Shown here piece by piece: positions 13,160 through 19,392 of a stretch of 19,392 nucleotides of DNA. The translations under genes were made by a program, and so were the position numbers. Origin of the DNA: Lysobacterales bacterium (GTDB lineage Bacteria > Pseudomonadota > Gammaproteobacteria > Xanthomonadales > Xanthomonadaceae); the NCBI GenBank assembly GCA_015655035.1, contig JAATFS010000113.1, positions 1-19,392 of the forward strand, given 5' to 3'. The first letter of the stretch is position 1. Each line of letters opens with the position of its first letter. A model generated the notes under the pieces. The model did no database searches, had not been told where the DNA came from, and saw only the letters and a program-made list of their open reading frames with translations.

Positions 13160-14827
13160 ATGTTGAGTAGTCACTGTCGTACCCAACCTGATGGTCCAAC
13201 GTCCCGCCTGCGGCGCGGGCTTGTCACGTGCCTGGCATTGCTCTGCCTGGCGACCCCGGTGATGGGCGCTACCCAGGACTGGACCTATCGTGTCCGCCCA
13301 GGCGACAACCTGTGGGAATTGAGCGGGCGTTACCTCAAACCGGGCACCGAATGGCAGCGCCTGGGGCAGCACAACGATGTCGCCGATCCGTACGCGCTGC
13401 CCCCAGGCAAGACCTTGCGCTTTCCCATCGCCTGGCTGCGGGTGCAGCCGGCACCGGCGCGCGTGATCGGCCTACGCGGGGAAGTCAGCTTGCAGACCAC
13501 CGGCCGCGCGACACTATCGGTGCACGACGGCATGCTGCTGCCGATCGGTACGGTCCTGCAGACCGGTACCGATTCCAGCGTGACGGTCCAGTTCGCCGAC
13601 GGCTCGCAGATGCAGGTGCGCGAGAACAGCCGAGTGCGCTTCGACCGGCTTGCCCGCTACGGCGCCACCGGCATGGTCGATACCCGGGTGCGCCTGGAAC
13701 AGGGACGCACCTCCAGTGAGGTAACCCCGGCCAAAGGCCCGGCCTCGCGTTACATCATCCAGACCCCGACCGGCACCAGCAGCGTGCGCGGCACCCGCTT
13801 CCGGGTGGCCACGGGCGACCGCAGCCAACTGGCCGCCACCGAAGTCCTCCGCGGCGTGGTCCAGGTCGACAACCGCCGTGGACAACGCCTGTTGCGGCCG
13901 GGCCAGGCCTCCCGTCTGCCGCCGGACGAGGCGCCCCTGGGCGATGTACTGTTGCCGGCGCCGCCGATCGACGACGCGCATACCCGGTTCGAACAGTCGC
14001 CCTATCTGCTGGCGTGGCAAGCCGTGCCCGGCGCAGTCGCCTATCGGGTGGAGGCGGTCGAGGCGAACAGTCGCCAGGTACTTCGCTTCGCCCACCAGAC
14101 CGAGCAGACCCGGCTGGCGCTGACCGCCCTGCCCGCCGGCGACCTGGTGATCCTGGTGCGCGCCATCGCTGCCACCGGGATCGAGGGCGAGGATGCCGAG
14201 CGTACGATCACTGTGCCGGCGTCACCGGCACCGCCGCTGACCGTGCGCCCCGTGCAGGGCCAGCAACTGGCCACGGCGCAGCCGCGCTTCCAATGGACGC
14301 GCAATCCCGAAGCCGGCAGCACCGTACTGCAACTGGCCCGGGATGCCGATTTCCAGGAGCTGCTGTTCGAGCGCGCGACCACCGCTACCCGCCTGCGCGC
14401 GCCGACCAAGCTGGCGGCCGGCGATTACTTCTGGCGCGTGGCTTCGCGCGATACCGACGGGCACCAAGGGCCATTCGGCCAGGCGCTGTCGCTGCGCATC
14501 AGCGATACGCCCGATGCGACGCCGTTACAGAGCCCGGAAACCGCCAAGGGCAAGCTAACCCTGCGCTGGCAAAGCGGCGAACCGGGCCAGCGCTATCGGG
14601 TACAGCTGGCGCGACGCCCCGACTTCGAAAAACGGCTGCTCGACCGGACACTCGAGCAGCCGCAGATCTCCTTGCCACGGCCTCGCGGCGGCCGTTGGTA
14701 CGTGCGCGTCCAGACCATCGACGATGACGGCTACGCCGGGCCATTCTCGCCACCGCAGGAACTCACGCTGCCGTGCCGGCTGTGCTATGCCGGTGGCGGT
14801 GCCATGCTGCTGTGGTTGCTGCTGTGA
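13160..14827 (+). CDS. Exported LysM-FecR domain protein with fibronectin-like repeats
   Basis: The product is 555 residues from the ATG at 13160. An upstream ATG at 13118 would add 14 residues and an overlong signal-peptide n-region. A signal peptide is visible (RLRRGLVTCLALLCLATPVMGA, end near residue 37). LysM, a peptidoglycan-binding module, spans about 41-91 (YRVRPGDNLWELSGRYL). A FecR-type domain spans about 105-250 (GEVSLQTTGRATLSVHDGM, LLPIGTVLQTGTDSSVTVQF, SSVRGTRFRVA, EVLRGVVQV). Three repeats of fibronectin type follow, each with an FxW/LxW strand and a YRV-like strand (AWQAVPGAVAYRVEAV, FQWTRNPEAGSTVLQLA, LRWQSGEPGQRYRVQLA). The C-terminus is a short hydrophobic tail (GGAMLLWLLL). 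It likely lies in the periplasm on peptidoglycan. It overlaps the next gene, a CHASE2-GGDEF cyclase, suggesting a joint sensing role. Confidence 0.85.
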   Translation: MLSSHCRTQPDGPTSRLRRGLVTCLALLCLATPVMGATQDWTYRVRPGDNLWELSGRYLKPGTEWQRLGQHNDVADPYALPPGKTLRFPIAWLRVQPAPARVIGLRGEVSLQTTGRATLSVHDGMLLPIGTVLQTGTDSSVTVQFADGSQMQVRENSRVRFDRLARYGATGMVDTRVRLEQGRTSSEVTPAKGPASRYIIQTPTGTSSVRGTRFRVATGDRSQLAATEVLRGVVQVDNRRGQRLLRPGQASRLPPDEAPLGDVLLPAPPIDDAHTRFEQSPYLLAWQAVPGAVAYRVEAVEANSRQVLRFAHQTEQTRLALTALPAGDLVILVRAIAATGIEGEDAERTITVPASPAPPLTVRPVQGQQLATAQPRFQWTRNPEAGSTVLQLARDADFQELLFERATTATRLRAPTKLAAGDYFWRVASRDTDGHQGPFGQALSLRISDTPDATPLQSPETAKGKLTLRWQSGEPGQRYRVQLARRPDFEKRLLDRTLEQPQISLPRPRGGRWYVRVQTIDDDGYAGPFSPPQELTLPCRLCYAGGGAMLLWLLL

Positions 14828-14829
14828 TC

Positions 14830-16479
14830 ATGAGAACCCCGCCGCGCTGGTTGCTGCCCGCGGCCGCCGCCGCGCTGGCGGCGGCATTCAGCCTGTCCAA
14901 CGGTTTCTGGCGCCAGAACAACGCGCTCTACGACGCCGTGATCGAGCACTGGGACTACCGCCCCGATCCGAGCCTGGTCCTGGTCGCCATCGACGACCGC
15001 AGCCTGCAGGCGCTCGGGCAGTGGCCATGGCCACGCGCTACCCACGCCCGCCTGCTCGACCGCCTGACCCAGGCCGGCGCAACCAAAGTGGCCTTGGATC
15101 TGGTCTTCAGCGAGCCCGACCTGGACGCTCCCGAAAACGACACCCAGCTCGCCGCAGCCTTGCACCGTAATGGCAAGACGATACTCCCGATCACCACCAG
15201 CAACGACGACGGCGAGATGCCGCAGGAACTGCTGCCGGTACCGGAGATCGCCAGCGCTGCGGCACAACTGGCCCATACCGATATCGAGATCGATGCCGAC
15301 GGCGTGTCGCGCGGCATCTACCTGCGCGCCGGCCTGGGTAACGCGCACTGGCCCGCGCTCGGCGCGGCGCTGGCGGGCCTGAGCCCGCCGCTGCCCGGCC
15401 TTGCCGAGGCGCAGGATGCCGCCGCGATGCCCTACCGATGGTTCCGCGACGACTTCGTCGCCGTGCGCTACGCCGGACCACCTGCAAGCATGCCGCAGAT
15501 CTCCTATGTCGACGTGCTGGATGGCAAGGTGGCATCCGAATCGCTGCGCGAACGGCGCGTAATCGTTGGGATCACCGCCGCCGGTCTGGGCCAGCGCTTC
15601 CTGACCCCGATGTCGCACGAGAATTGGATGAACGGTGCCGAGTACCAGGCCAATGTCACCGCAATGCTGCTCGGGGGACATGCGCTCACGCCGCTGTCGC
15701 GGCTCCAGCAGACCGTTGCATCCGCGCTGCTGGCGCTTCTGGCCACGCTCGGCATGGGCTATCCGGCACACCGCAAGCTGTGGGCTTGGCTGGCACTGCC
15801 GGCGGCGCTGGCCGTGGTCACAGTGGCCAGCCTGGCGCTGCTGCTTGGCGCTAACCTCTGGTTTGCACCTGCCGCCTGCCTGTTCGCAGTGACATTGGTA
15901 TGGGCCTGCTGGCTCAGCTTGCGTGTGGCGCGCTGGCGCCGACAGGCACATCTGGATGGGCTGACCCGGCTGGCCAACCGACACAGCTTCGAGCTCGCGT
16001 TCAACCGGGAGCTGGCGGCAGCCCAGCGCACCGGCAAGCCACTGACCCTGATCGTCATCGACATCGATCACTTCAAGCAGTGCAACGACACGCTGGGCCA
16101 CCACGCAGGCGACCAGGCCTTGGTGCTGGTCGCCGAGACGGTCATGCGGCATGCGCGCCGGCCGCATGACGTGGCGGCCCGGTTCGGGGGCGATGAATTC
16201 GCGATGATCCTGCCCGACACCTCGGCTGCGGACAGCCGACGAGTGGCCGCAGCATTGCTGGCCGATATTCGCCAACTGTCGCTGCCGGGTCCGGAAGGCC
16301 CCGTGCGCATCACTGCCACGCTGGGCGTGCACAGCGCCATTGCCAGGCCGCACACGCGCAATCGCGACTTCTTCGAGCAGGCCGATGCCGCGCTGTATCG
16401 AGCCAAGGCCGCCGGCCGAGATGGCTACGCGTGCAGCGACGATCCGCAGGATTTCGCCGCTGGCGCGGGAGCGTCCTGA
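14830..16479 (+). CDS. CHASE2-GGDEF membrane diguanylate cyclase
   Basis: The product is 549 residues from the ATG at 14830. An in-frame GTG at 14824 overlaps the stop of the LysM-FecR gene (GTGA), so translation is coupled either way. Topology: one N-terminal helix (about 7-22), a periplasmic CHASE2 sensor (about 25-290; VLVAIDDRSLQALGQWPWPR, KVALDLVFSEPD, RVIVGITAAGLGQRFLTP), three helices (about 293-311, 317-340, 343-365), and a cytoplasmic GGDEF domain (372-535). The catalytic motif GGDEF is intact (453-457), metal aspartates are D411 and D413 (IDIDHFKQCND), and the inhibitory-site RxxD is R444-P-H-D447, five residues before GGDEF. It should make c-di-GMP from GTP with product inhibition, controlled by a periplasmic signal. 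The ligand is unknown. No EAL domain is present. Confidence 0.93.
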   Translation: MRTPPRWLLPAAAAALAAAFSLSNGFWRQNNALYDAVIEHWDYRPDPSLVLVAIDDRSLQALGQWPWPRATHARLLDRLTQAGATKVALDLVFSEPDLDAPENDTQLAAALHRNGKTILPITTSNDDGEMPQELLPVPEIASAAAQLAHTDIEIDADGVSRGIYLRAGLGNAHWPALGAALAGLSPPLPGLAEAQDAAAMPYRWFRDDFVAVRYAGPPASMPQISYVDVLDGKVASESLRERRVIVGITAAGLGQRFLTPMSHENWMNGAEYQANVTAMLLGGHALTPLSRLQQTVASALLALLATLGMGYPAHRKLWAWLALPAALAVVTVASLALLLGANLWFAPAACLFAVTLVWACWLSLRVARWRRQAHLDGLTRLANRHSFELAFNRELAAAQRTGKPLTLIVIDIDHFKQCNDTLGHHAGDQALVLVAETVMRHARRPHDVAARFGGDEFAMILPDTSAADSRRVAAALLADIRQLSLPGPEGPVRITATLGVHSAIARPHTRNRDFFEQADAALYRAKAAGRDGYACSDDPQDFAAGAGAS

Positions 16480-16495
16480 GCGGGAATAGATAACC

Positions 16496-16512
16496 GGCCC
16501 TTGGACCGGGCC
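16496..16512. terminator. Weak hairpin after the CHASE2-GGDEF gene
   Basis: GGCCC (16496-16500) pairs with GGGCC (16508-16512) around TTGGACC, 16 bases past the stop. The stem is short and has no clean T tract (CCCGCGTTTG follows), so termination here is uncertain. The remaining bases up to 16627 show no other clear signal. Confidence 0.25.
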
Positions 16513-16627
16513 CCGCGTTTGTCGTCTGGCGATGCCACAGCGGCAGGCAGGCTGAGTGCTGGCGTGAAGATGACCATACCCATGCGAATGGTACGCTCGA
16601 TTCCCCTACCCGGCCTGTTCTACTGCG

Positions 16628-17080
16628 ATGAAGGCATCCCTGCTCAAATTCGGCATGAATCTGTGGCCGCCGTTTTTGTTTACCGGCATCCGCCTGACCC
16701 GGCTGGATGCGGACTATCGGGTTGCCCGCGTCCAGTTGCGCATGCGCCCCTGGAACCGCAACTACGTGGGCACCCACTTCGGCGGCAGCCTGTTCGCGAT
16801 GTCCGATCCGTTCTGGATGCTGCTGATCCTGCACAACCTGGGTCGCGACTATTTCGTCTGGGACAAGGCTGGCAGCATCGAGTTCGTCAAGCCTGGACGC
16901 GGCACGGTCGCGGTGGATTTCCATATCGACGACACCGTCCTGCAAGAGATCCGCAGCGCCACCGCCAATGGCGAGAAGTATCTGCGCTGGTTCGACAGCG
17001 AGGTAGTGGACCGCAACGGCGAAGTCGTCGCGCGCGTGTGCAAGCAGATCTACGTCAAGCGCAAGCCTGGCCGTCGCTGA
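16628..17080 (+). CDS. DUF4442 hotdog-fold protein (thioesterase-like)
   Basis: The product is 150 residues. The sequence fits the DUF4442 branch of the hotdog-fold thioesterase superfamily: an N-terminal helix (LLKFGMNLWPPFLFTGIRL), a first strand pair (YRVARVQLRMRPWNRNYVGT), the central hotdog helix preceded by HFGGSLFAMSDPF (50-62), and edge strands (AGSIEFVKPGRGTVAVDFHI; EVVDRNGEVVARVCKQIYVK). Hotdog thioesterases cleave acyl-CoA or acyl-ACP; D60 is in a plausible catalytic place, but activity and substrate are not established for this family. The ATG at 16628 has no strong ribosome binding site. The gene is 148 bp after the diguanylate cyclase and 81 bp before the cyclophilin gene on the same strand; no functional link is evident. 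Confidence 0.8.
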   Translation: MKASLLKFGMNLWPPFLFTGIRLTRLDADYRVARVQLRMRPWNRNYVGTHFGGSLFAMSDPFWMLLILHNLGRDYFVWDKAGSIEFVKPGRGTVAVDFHIDDTVLQEIRSATANGEKYLRWFDSEVVDRNGEVVARVCKQIYVKRKPGRR

Positions 17081-17161
17081 GCTCGCAGGCAGCGGTGTGC
17101 ACGGACTTGGCAGCCAGCGCCCAGGCCGGTAAGAATCGGACGTCTCCCAACGGCCATCAGC

Positions 17162-18070
17162 ATGATCCTGCGCCCTGCTCTACTCGCCTGCCTGCTTGCC
17201 TCGGCATTGCCCGGGGCAGTGCGCGCTGCAACGCCCTACCGCAGCCAGCAACAGATCCTCGATGCGTCGCCGTCCAGCGACTGGCGCACGTTGGATCCAA
17301 CACGCACGCTGTATCTGCAACTGCCGGCCGGCCGCGTCGTGATCGAACTGGCCCCGCAGTTCGCCCCCGAGCACGTGGCCAACATACTCACCTTCGCCCA
17401 CGAACACTTCTGGGACGGCACCAGCATCTACCGCACGCAGGACAATTTCGTGTTGCAGTTCGGCGATGCCGACGGCGAGGATCCCGCCAAGGCCAAGTCA
17501 CTGGGCACGGCAAAAACCCATCTCCCCGCCGAATTCCATCGCAGCGCGAGCGGCCTGGACTTCAAGAAGATTCCCGACCGCGACGGCTGGGCCCGTGAAG
17601 TCGGCTTCGTCGACGGTTTCCCTGCCGCGCGCGACGGCGCAGACGGCAAGGCATGGCTGGCGCATTGCTATGGCACGCTGGGCGCGGGCCGCAACAACGC
17701 CGACGACAGCAGCATCGGCGCCGAACTCTACGTAACCATCGGCCAGTCCCCGCGCCAGCTGGACGACAACATCACCGTGGTGGGCCGCGTGGTCAAGGGC
17801 ATGGAACTGCTGAGCGCGACCCCGCGCGGACCGGAACCGATGGGTTTCTACGAAGATCCCAAGCTACGCACTCCGATCATCTCGATCCGCCTGGCCAGCG
17901 AGCTGCCAGCGGCCGAGCGTACCCCGCTGCAACTGCTGCGCACCGACAGCCAGACCTTCCGCGACGTGGCCGAATCCAAGCGCAACCGCGTCGACGATTT
18001 CTACAAGCGCCCAGCCGGGCACATCGACCTATGCAACGTGCCGCTGCCGGTACGCACCACGCAAGGTTAG
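17162..18070 (+). CDS. Exported cyclophilin-type peptidylprolyl isomerase
   Basis: The product is 302 residues with a signal peptide (MILRPALLACLLASALPGAVRA, cleavage near 22/23), so it is periplasmic. Cyclophilins catalyse cis-trans isomerisation of peptide bonds before proline. The core starts at about 48 (TLYLQLPAGRVVIELAPQFAPEHVANILTF). The active-site block reads YRTQDNFVLQFGD, giving R91, F96 and Q99 at the spacing of human CypA R55, F60 and Q63. It continues with LGAGRNNADDSSIGAELYVTIG and VVGRVVKGMELL. By eye, the equivalents of CypA W121 and H126 are Q199 and I204. An insertion of roughly 50-60 residues follows the first block (about 105-165), and a C-terminal extension of about 55 residues follows the domain, so it is much longer than E. 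coli PpiA (190). Activity may be reduced or the substrate range altered. Confidence 0.88.
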   Translation: MILRPALLACLLASALPGAVRAATPYRSQQQILDASPSSDWRTLDPTRTLYLQLPAGRVVIELAPQFAPEHVANILTFAHEHFWDGTSIYRTQDNFVLQFGDADGEDPAKAKSLGTAKTHLPAEFHRSASGLDFKKIPDRDGWAREVGFVDGFPAARDGADGKAWLAHCYGTLGAGRNNADDSSIGAELYVTIGQSPRQLDDNITVVGRVVKGMELLSATPRGPEPMGFYEDPKLRTPIISIRLASELPAAERTPLQLLRTDSQTFRDVAESKRNRVDDFYKRPAGHIDLCNVPLPVRTTQG

Positions 18071-18202
18071 AGCCCCACCGGAAACGGCGAAGCCTCGACC
18101 GCAAGGTAGGGAGCAACCGAAGAGCATCCGTTTCCATGAATCGTCTGGCACCGCACTACGCCCGCCGACCGTGAGCGTGGAGGACATCTCCAGACCCGAC
18201 GG

Positions 18203-18231
18203 GCGCCGCCCATGGATGGGCGGCGCGCTTT
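18203..18231 (+). terminator. Intrinsic terminator-like hairpin downstream of the cyclophilin gene
   Basis: GCGCCGCCCAT (18203-18213) pairs with ATGGGCGGCGC (18216-18226) in an 11-base perfect repeat, followed by GCTTTGATT. It has the strongest stem in this gap and a short T-rich trail on the plus strand. It is 133 bases past the cyclophilin stop, which is rather far. Confidence 0.55.
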
Positions 18232-18330
18232 GATTAAATGCTTTCCGATCGAGCCACGGAGGGCGAGTCGGAAATTCCGATAGCCCTTCCGGCATAGGTA
18301 GGTGACGTTACAGGCAAAGCGTTTTTCTTT

Positions 18331-18368
18331 GGTTCCGATTCTTTTGGCGCTTACCAAAAGCTTGAACC
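18331..18368. repeat. Interrupted inverted repeat, dispersed-repeat type
   Basis: CTTTTGG (18341-18347) pairs with CCAAAAG (18354-18360) around CGCTTA. Outside it, GGTTC (18331-18335) matches GAACC (18364-18368) across unpaired bases. The run TTCTTTGGTT...CTTTTGG...CCAAAAG resembles a degenerate copy of the TTTCTTTGGTTACTTTCTTTTGG repeat that I recall as common between genes in proteobacteria. Confidence 0.45.
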
Positions 18369-18430
18369 CGTCCGCACAGCGGTCGGAAGCTTTGGCTTTT
18401 ATCGCCCAGCCGGATGCGATTGATTGCACG

Positions 18431-18451
18431 GGAAATCAGCTATAGATTTCC
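18431..18451. terminator. Hairpin downstream of the EamA-type transporter gene
   Basis: GGAAATC (18431-18437) pairs with GATTTCC (18445-18451) around AGCTATA, 39 bases after the transporter stop in its direction of transcription. There is no T tract on the minus strand, so terminator activity is weakly supported. Confidence 0.3.
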
Positions 18452-18489
18452 GGTAGTTGCGCCAACCTGACAAGCAACACGCAGCGACC

Positions 18490-19383
18490 TCAGCGAGCGC
18501 GCTGACTGAAGGCCACGCTCCCCAGGATCAGCGCCCCCGCAAGCAGCATCGACAATGTCAGCGACTCGCCCAGGAACACCCACGCCAGCAACGCCCCGAA
18601 CACCGGGACCAGATAAGTCACCGTGGATGCGCGCGCCGGCCCAATGCGCTGGATCAGCCGGTAGTACATCAAGAACGCCAGGCCGGTACAGACCACCCCC
18701 AGCGCGACCGCAGAGCCCCAGGCGTTGACCGGCACCGCCGTGGCCGGCCAATGCAGCCACGCGACCGGCGCCAGCAGCAGCGCACTGCTACCCAGCGTGG
18801 CCGCTGCCGACGCGGCCGGCGGCAGGTCGGACATCTGCCGCTTCACCAGGCTGTAGCCAATGCCATAGAGCAGCGAGGCCAACGCACCGGCCAAGGCCGC
18901 CGGGCCAACGCTCAGCCCGGCGGCCTTGCTGGTGGCCAGCACCAGCACCCCGACAAAGCCGATCAGTAGCGCAATGGCACGGCGCATGCCGATCTTCTCG
19001 CCAAAGAACACGAATGCGATCAACGCGGTGAACAGCACCGTCATCGCATTGCAGATCGCACCGATCGCGGCTGGGGCGCGCTGCGCGCCCCAGGCGAACA
19101 ACAAAAATGGCAACGCCGAGTTGAGCACGCCGATCGTCACCAGCCATGGCCAGCGCCGCAACGGGAAGCGCGCCCGCGCCAGCCACAGGAACGGCAACAG
19201 CACCAAGGCCCCGAGCGCCAGCCGGATTTCGACCAATGCATACGGACCGAATGCCGGCGCGGCCACCCGCATGAACAAGAACGAGCACCCCCACACAACG
19301 CCCAGAAATGTTAATTCGGCCGGCGTGCGCCAGTCGCGGCTATCGGAGACAACCCGCTCCGCCGGTTGCGGTGACCCGCTCAT
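18490..19383 (-). CDS. EamA-domain (DMT superfamily) transporter
   Basis: The product is 297 residues with about ten hydrophobic helices in two repeated halves, the architecture of the 10-TMS drug/metabolite exporters (RhaT/YdcZ/EamA type). The first half opens with LTFLGVVWGCSFLFMRVAAPAFGPYALVEIRL and closes with LIAFVFFGEKIGMRRAIALLIGFVGVLVL. The second half repeats the pattern and closes with YLVPVFGALLAWVFLGESLTLSMLLAGALILGSVAF. The EAM signature glutamates (FFGEK; FLGES) are visible in both halves. It sits in the inner membrane and probably exports small metabolites or amino acids; the substrate cannot be told. The ATG at 19383 is near the window edge, so upstream control is not visible. 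It is convergent with the cyclophilin gene. Confidence 0.92.
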   Translation of the reverse strand: MSGSPQPAERVVSDSRDWRTPAELTFLGVVWGCSFLFMRVAAPAFGPYALVEIRLALGALVLLPFLWLARARFPLRRWPWLVTIGVLNSALPFLLFAWGAQRAPAAIGAICNAMTVLFTALIAFVFFGEKIGMRRAIALLIGFVGVLVLATSKAAGLSVGPAALAGALASLLYGIGYSLVKRQMSDLPPAASAAATLGSSALLLAPVAWLHWPATAVPVNAWGSAVALGVVCTGLAFLMYYRLIQRIGPARASTVTYLVPVFGALLAWVFLGESLTLSMLLAGALILGSVAFSQRAR

Positions 19384-19392
19384 GGCCGCCCC

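Larger units (their letters stand above)
18071..18489. other. 419-bp non-coding region between convergent genes
   Basis: No credible gene was found here; the open frames are short and lack family features. It has noticeably more A and T than its surroundings from about 18228 to 18450. It holds a terminator-like hairpin (18203-18231), a degenerate inverted repeat (18331-18368) and a small hairpin (18431-18451). The combination resembles decayed intergenic repeat sequence seen widely in xanthomonads (from memory, not checked). Confidence 0.5.

Noticed and set aside
14785..16353. A 522-codon minus-strand open frame opposite the CHASE2-GGDEF gene
   Set aside because: It mirrors a well-supported cyclase gene and its product is a compositional shadow without family features.
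18029..18429. Small minus-strand open frames of 88 and 120 codons in the 18071-18489 gap
   Set aside because: They run through hairpin and repeat sequence, overlap each other or the cyclophilin gene, and show no ribosome binding site or recognisable motif.
1..19392. CRISPR array, tRNA or rRNA gene, transposase, integrase, toxin-antitoxin or defence system
   Set aside because: No regularly spaced repeats, no cloverleaf-like segments noticed, and no open frame with such motifs. All sizeable frames are accounted for by core genes or their shadows.

Overview
This is a GC-rich chromosomal window that looks like a gammaproteobacterium of the Xanthomonadaceae (Xanthomonas/Stenotrophomonas/Pseudoxanthomonas type). 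I base that on the gene order leuS-lptE-holA-nadD-rsfS-rlmH followed by maf-rng-yhdP, on the protein sequences, and on short GC-rich intergenic hairpins typical of that group. No database search was run, so genus and species stay open. I saw no tRNA, rRNA, transposase, integrase, phage gene, CRISPR array or recognisable defence system. Coding density is high and the content is mostly conserved core genome.

Left part, minus strand (1-11047). Reading in the direction of transcription, from high to low coordinates, the order is leuS (leucyl-tRNA synthetase), lptE (LPS-assembly lipoprotein), holA (DNA polymerase III delta), nadD (NAD biosynthesis), rsfS (ribosome silencing factor), an unusual J-domain protein, and rlmH (23S rRNA methyltransferase). 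A plus-strand SIMPL/DUF541 periplasmic protein gene then interrupts the series, which resumes with maf, rng (RNase G) and the 5' part of a yhdP-like AsmA-type gene cut by the window edge. The two lineage-specific additions to this otherwise conserved housekeeping string are the J-domain gene and the SIMPL gene.

Middle part (11048-16479). A small DUF998-like membrane protein gene on the minus strand is divergent from a thioredoxin-TPR chaperone gene of the CnoX/YbbN type. Next come two translationally coupled plus-strand genes: a secreted LysM-FecR protein with fibronectin-like repeats, and a CHASE2-GGDEF membrane diguanylate cyclase with intact catalytic and inhibitory motifs. This pair is the best candidate for a little-described system, a possible envelope sensor feeding c-di-GMP output.

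Right part (16480-19392). Two plus-strand genes encode a DUF4442 hotdog-fold protein and an exported cyclophilin-type prolyl isomerase with an atypical active site. A 419-bp intergenic stretch follows, holding a terminator-like hairpin and a degenerate inverted repeat. The last gene is a convergent minus-strand EamA/DMT-family transporter.

Most starts lack a strong Shine-Dalgarno sequence, so several start sites are judgement calls and are marked as such.
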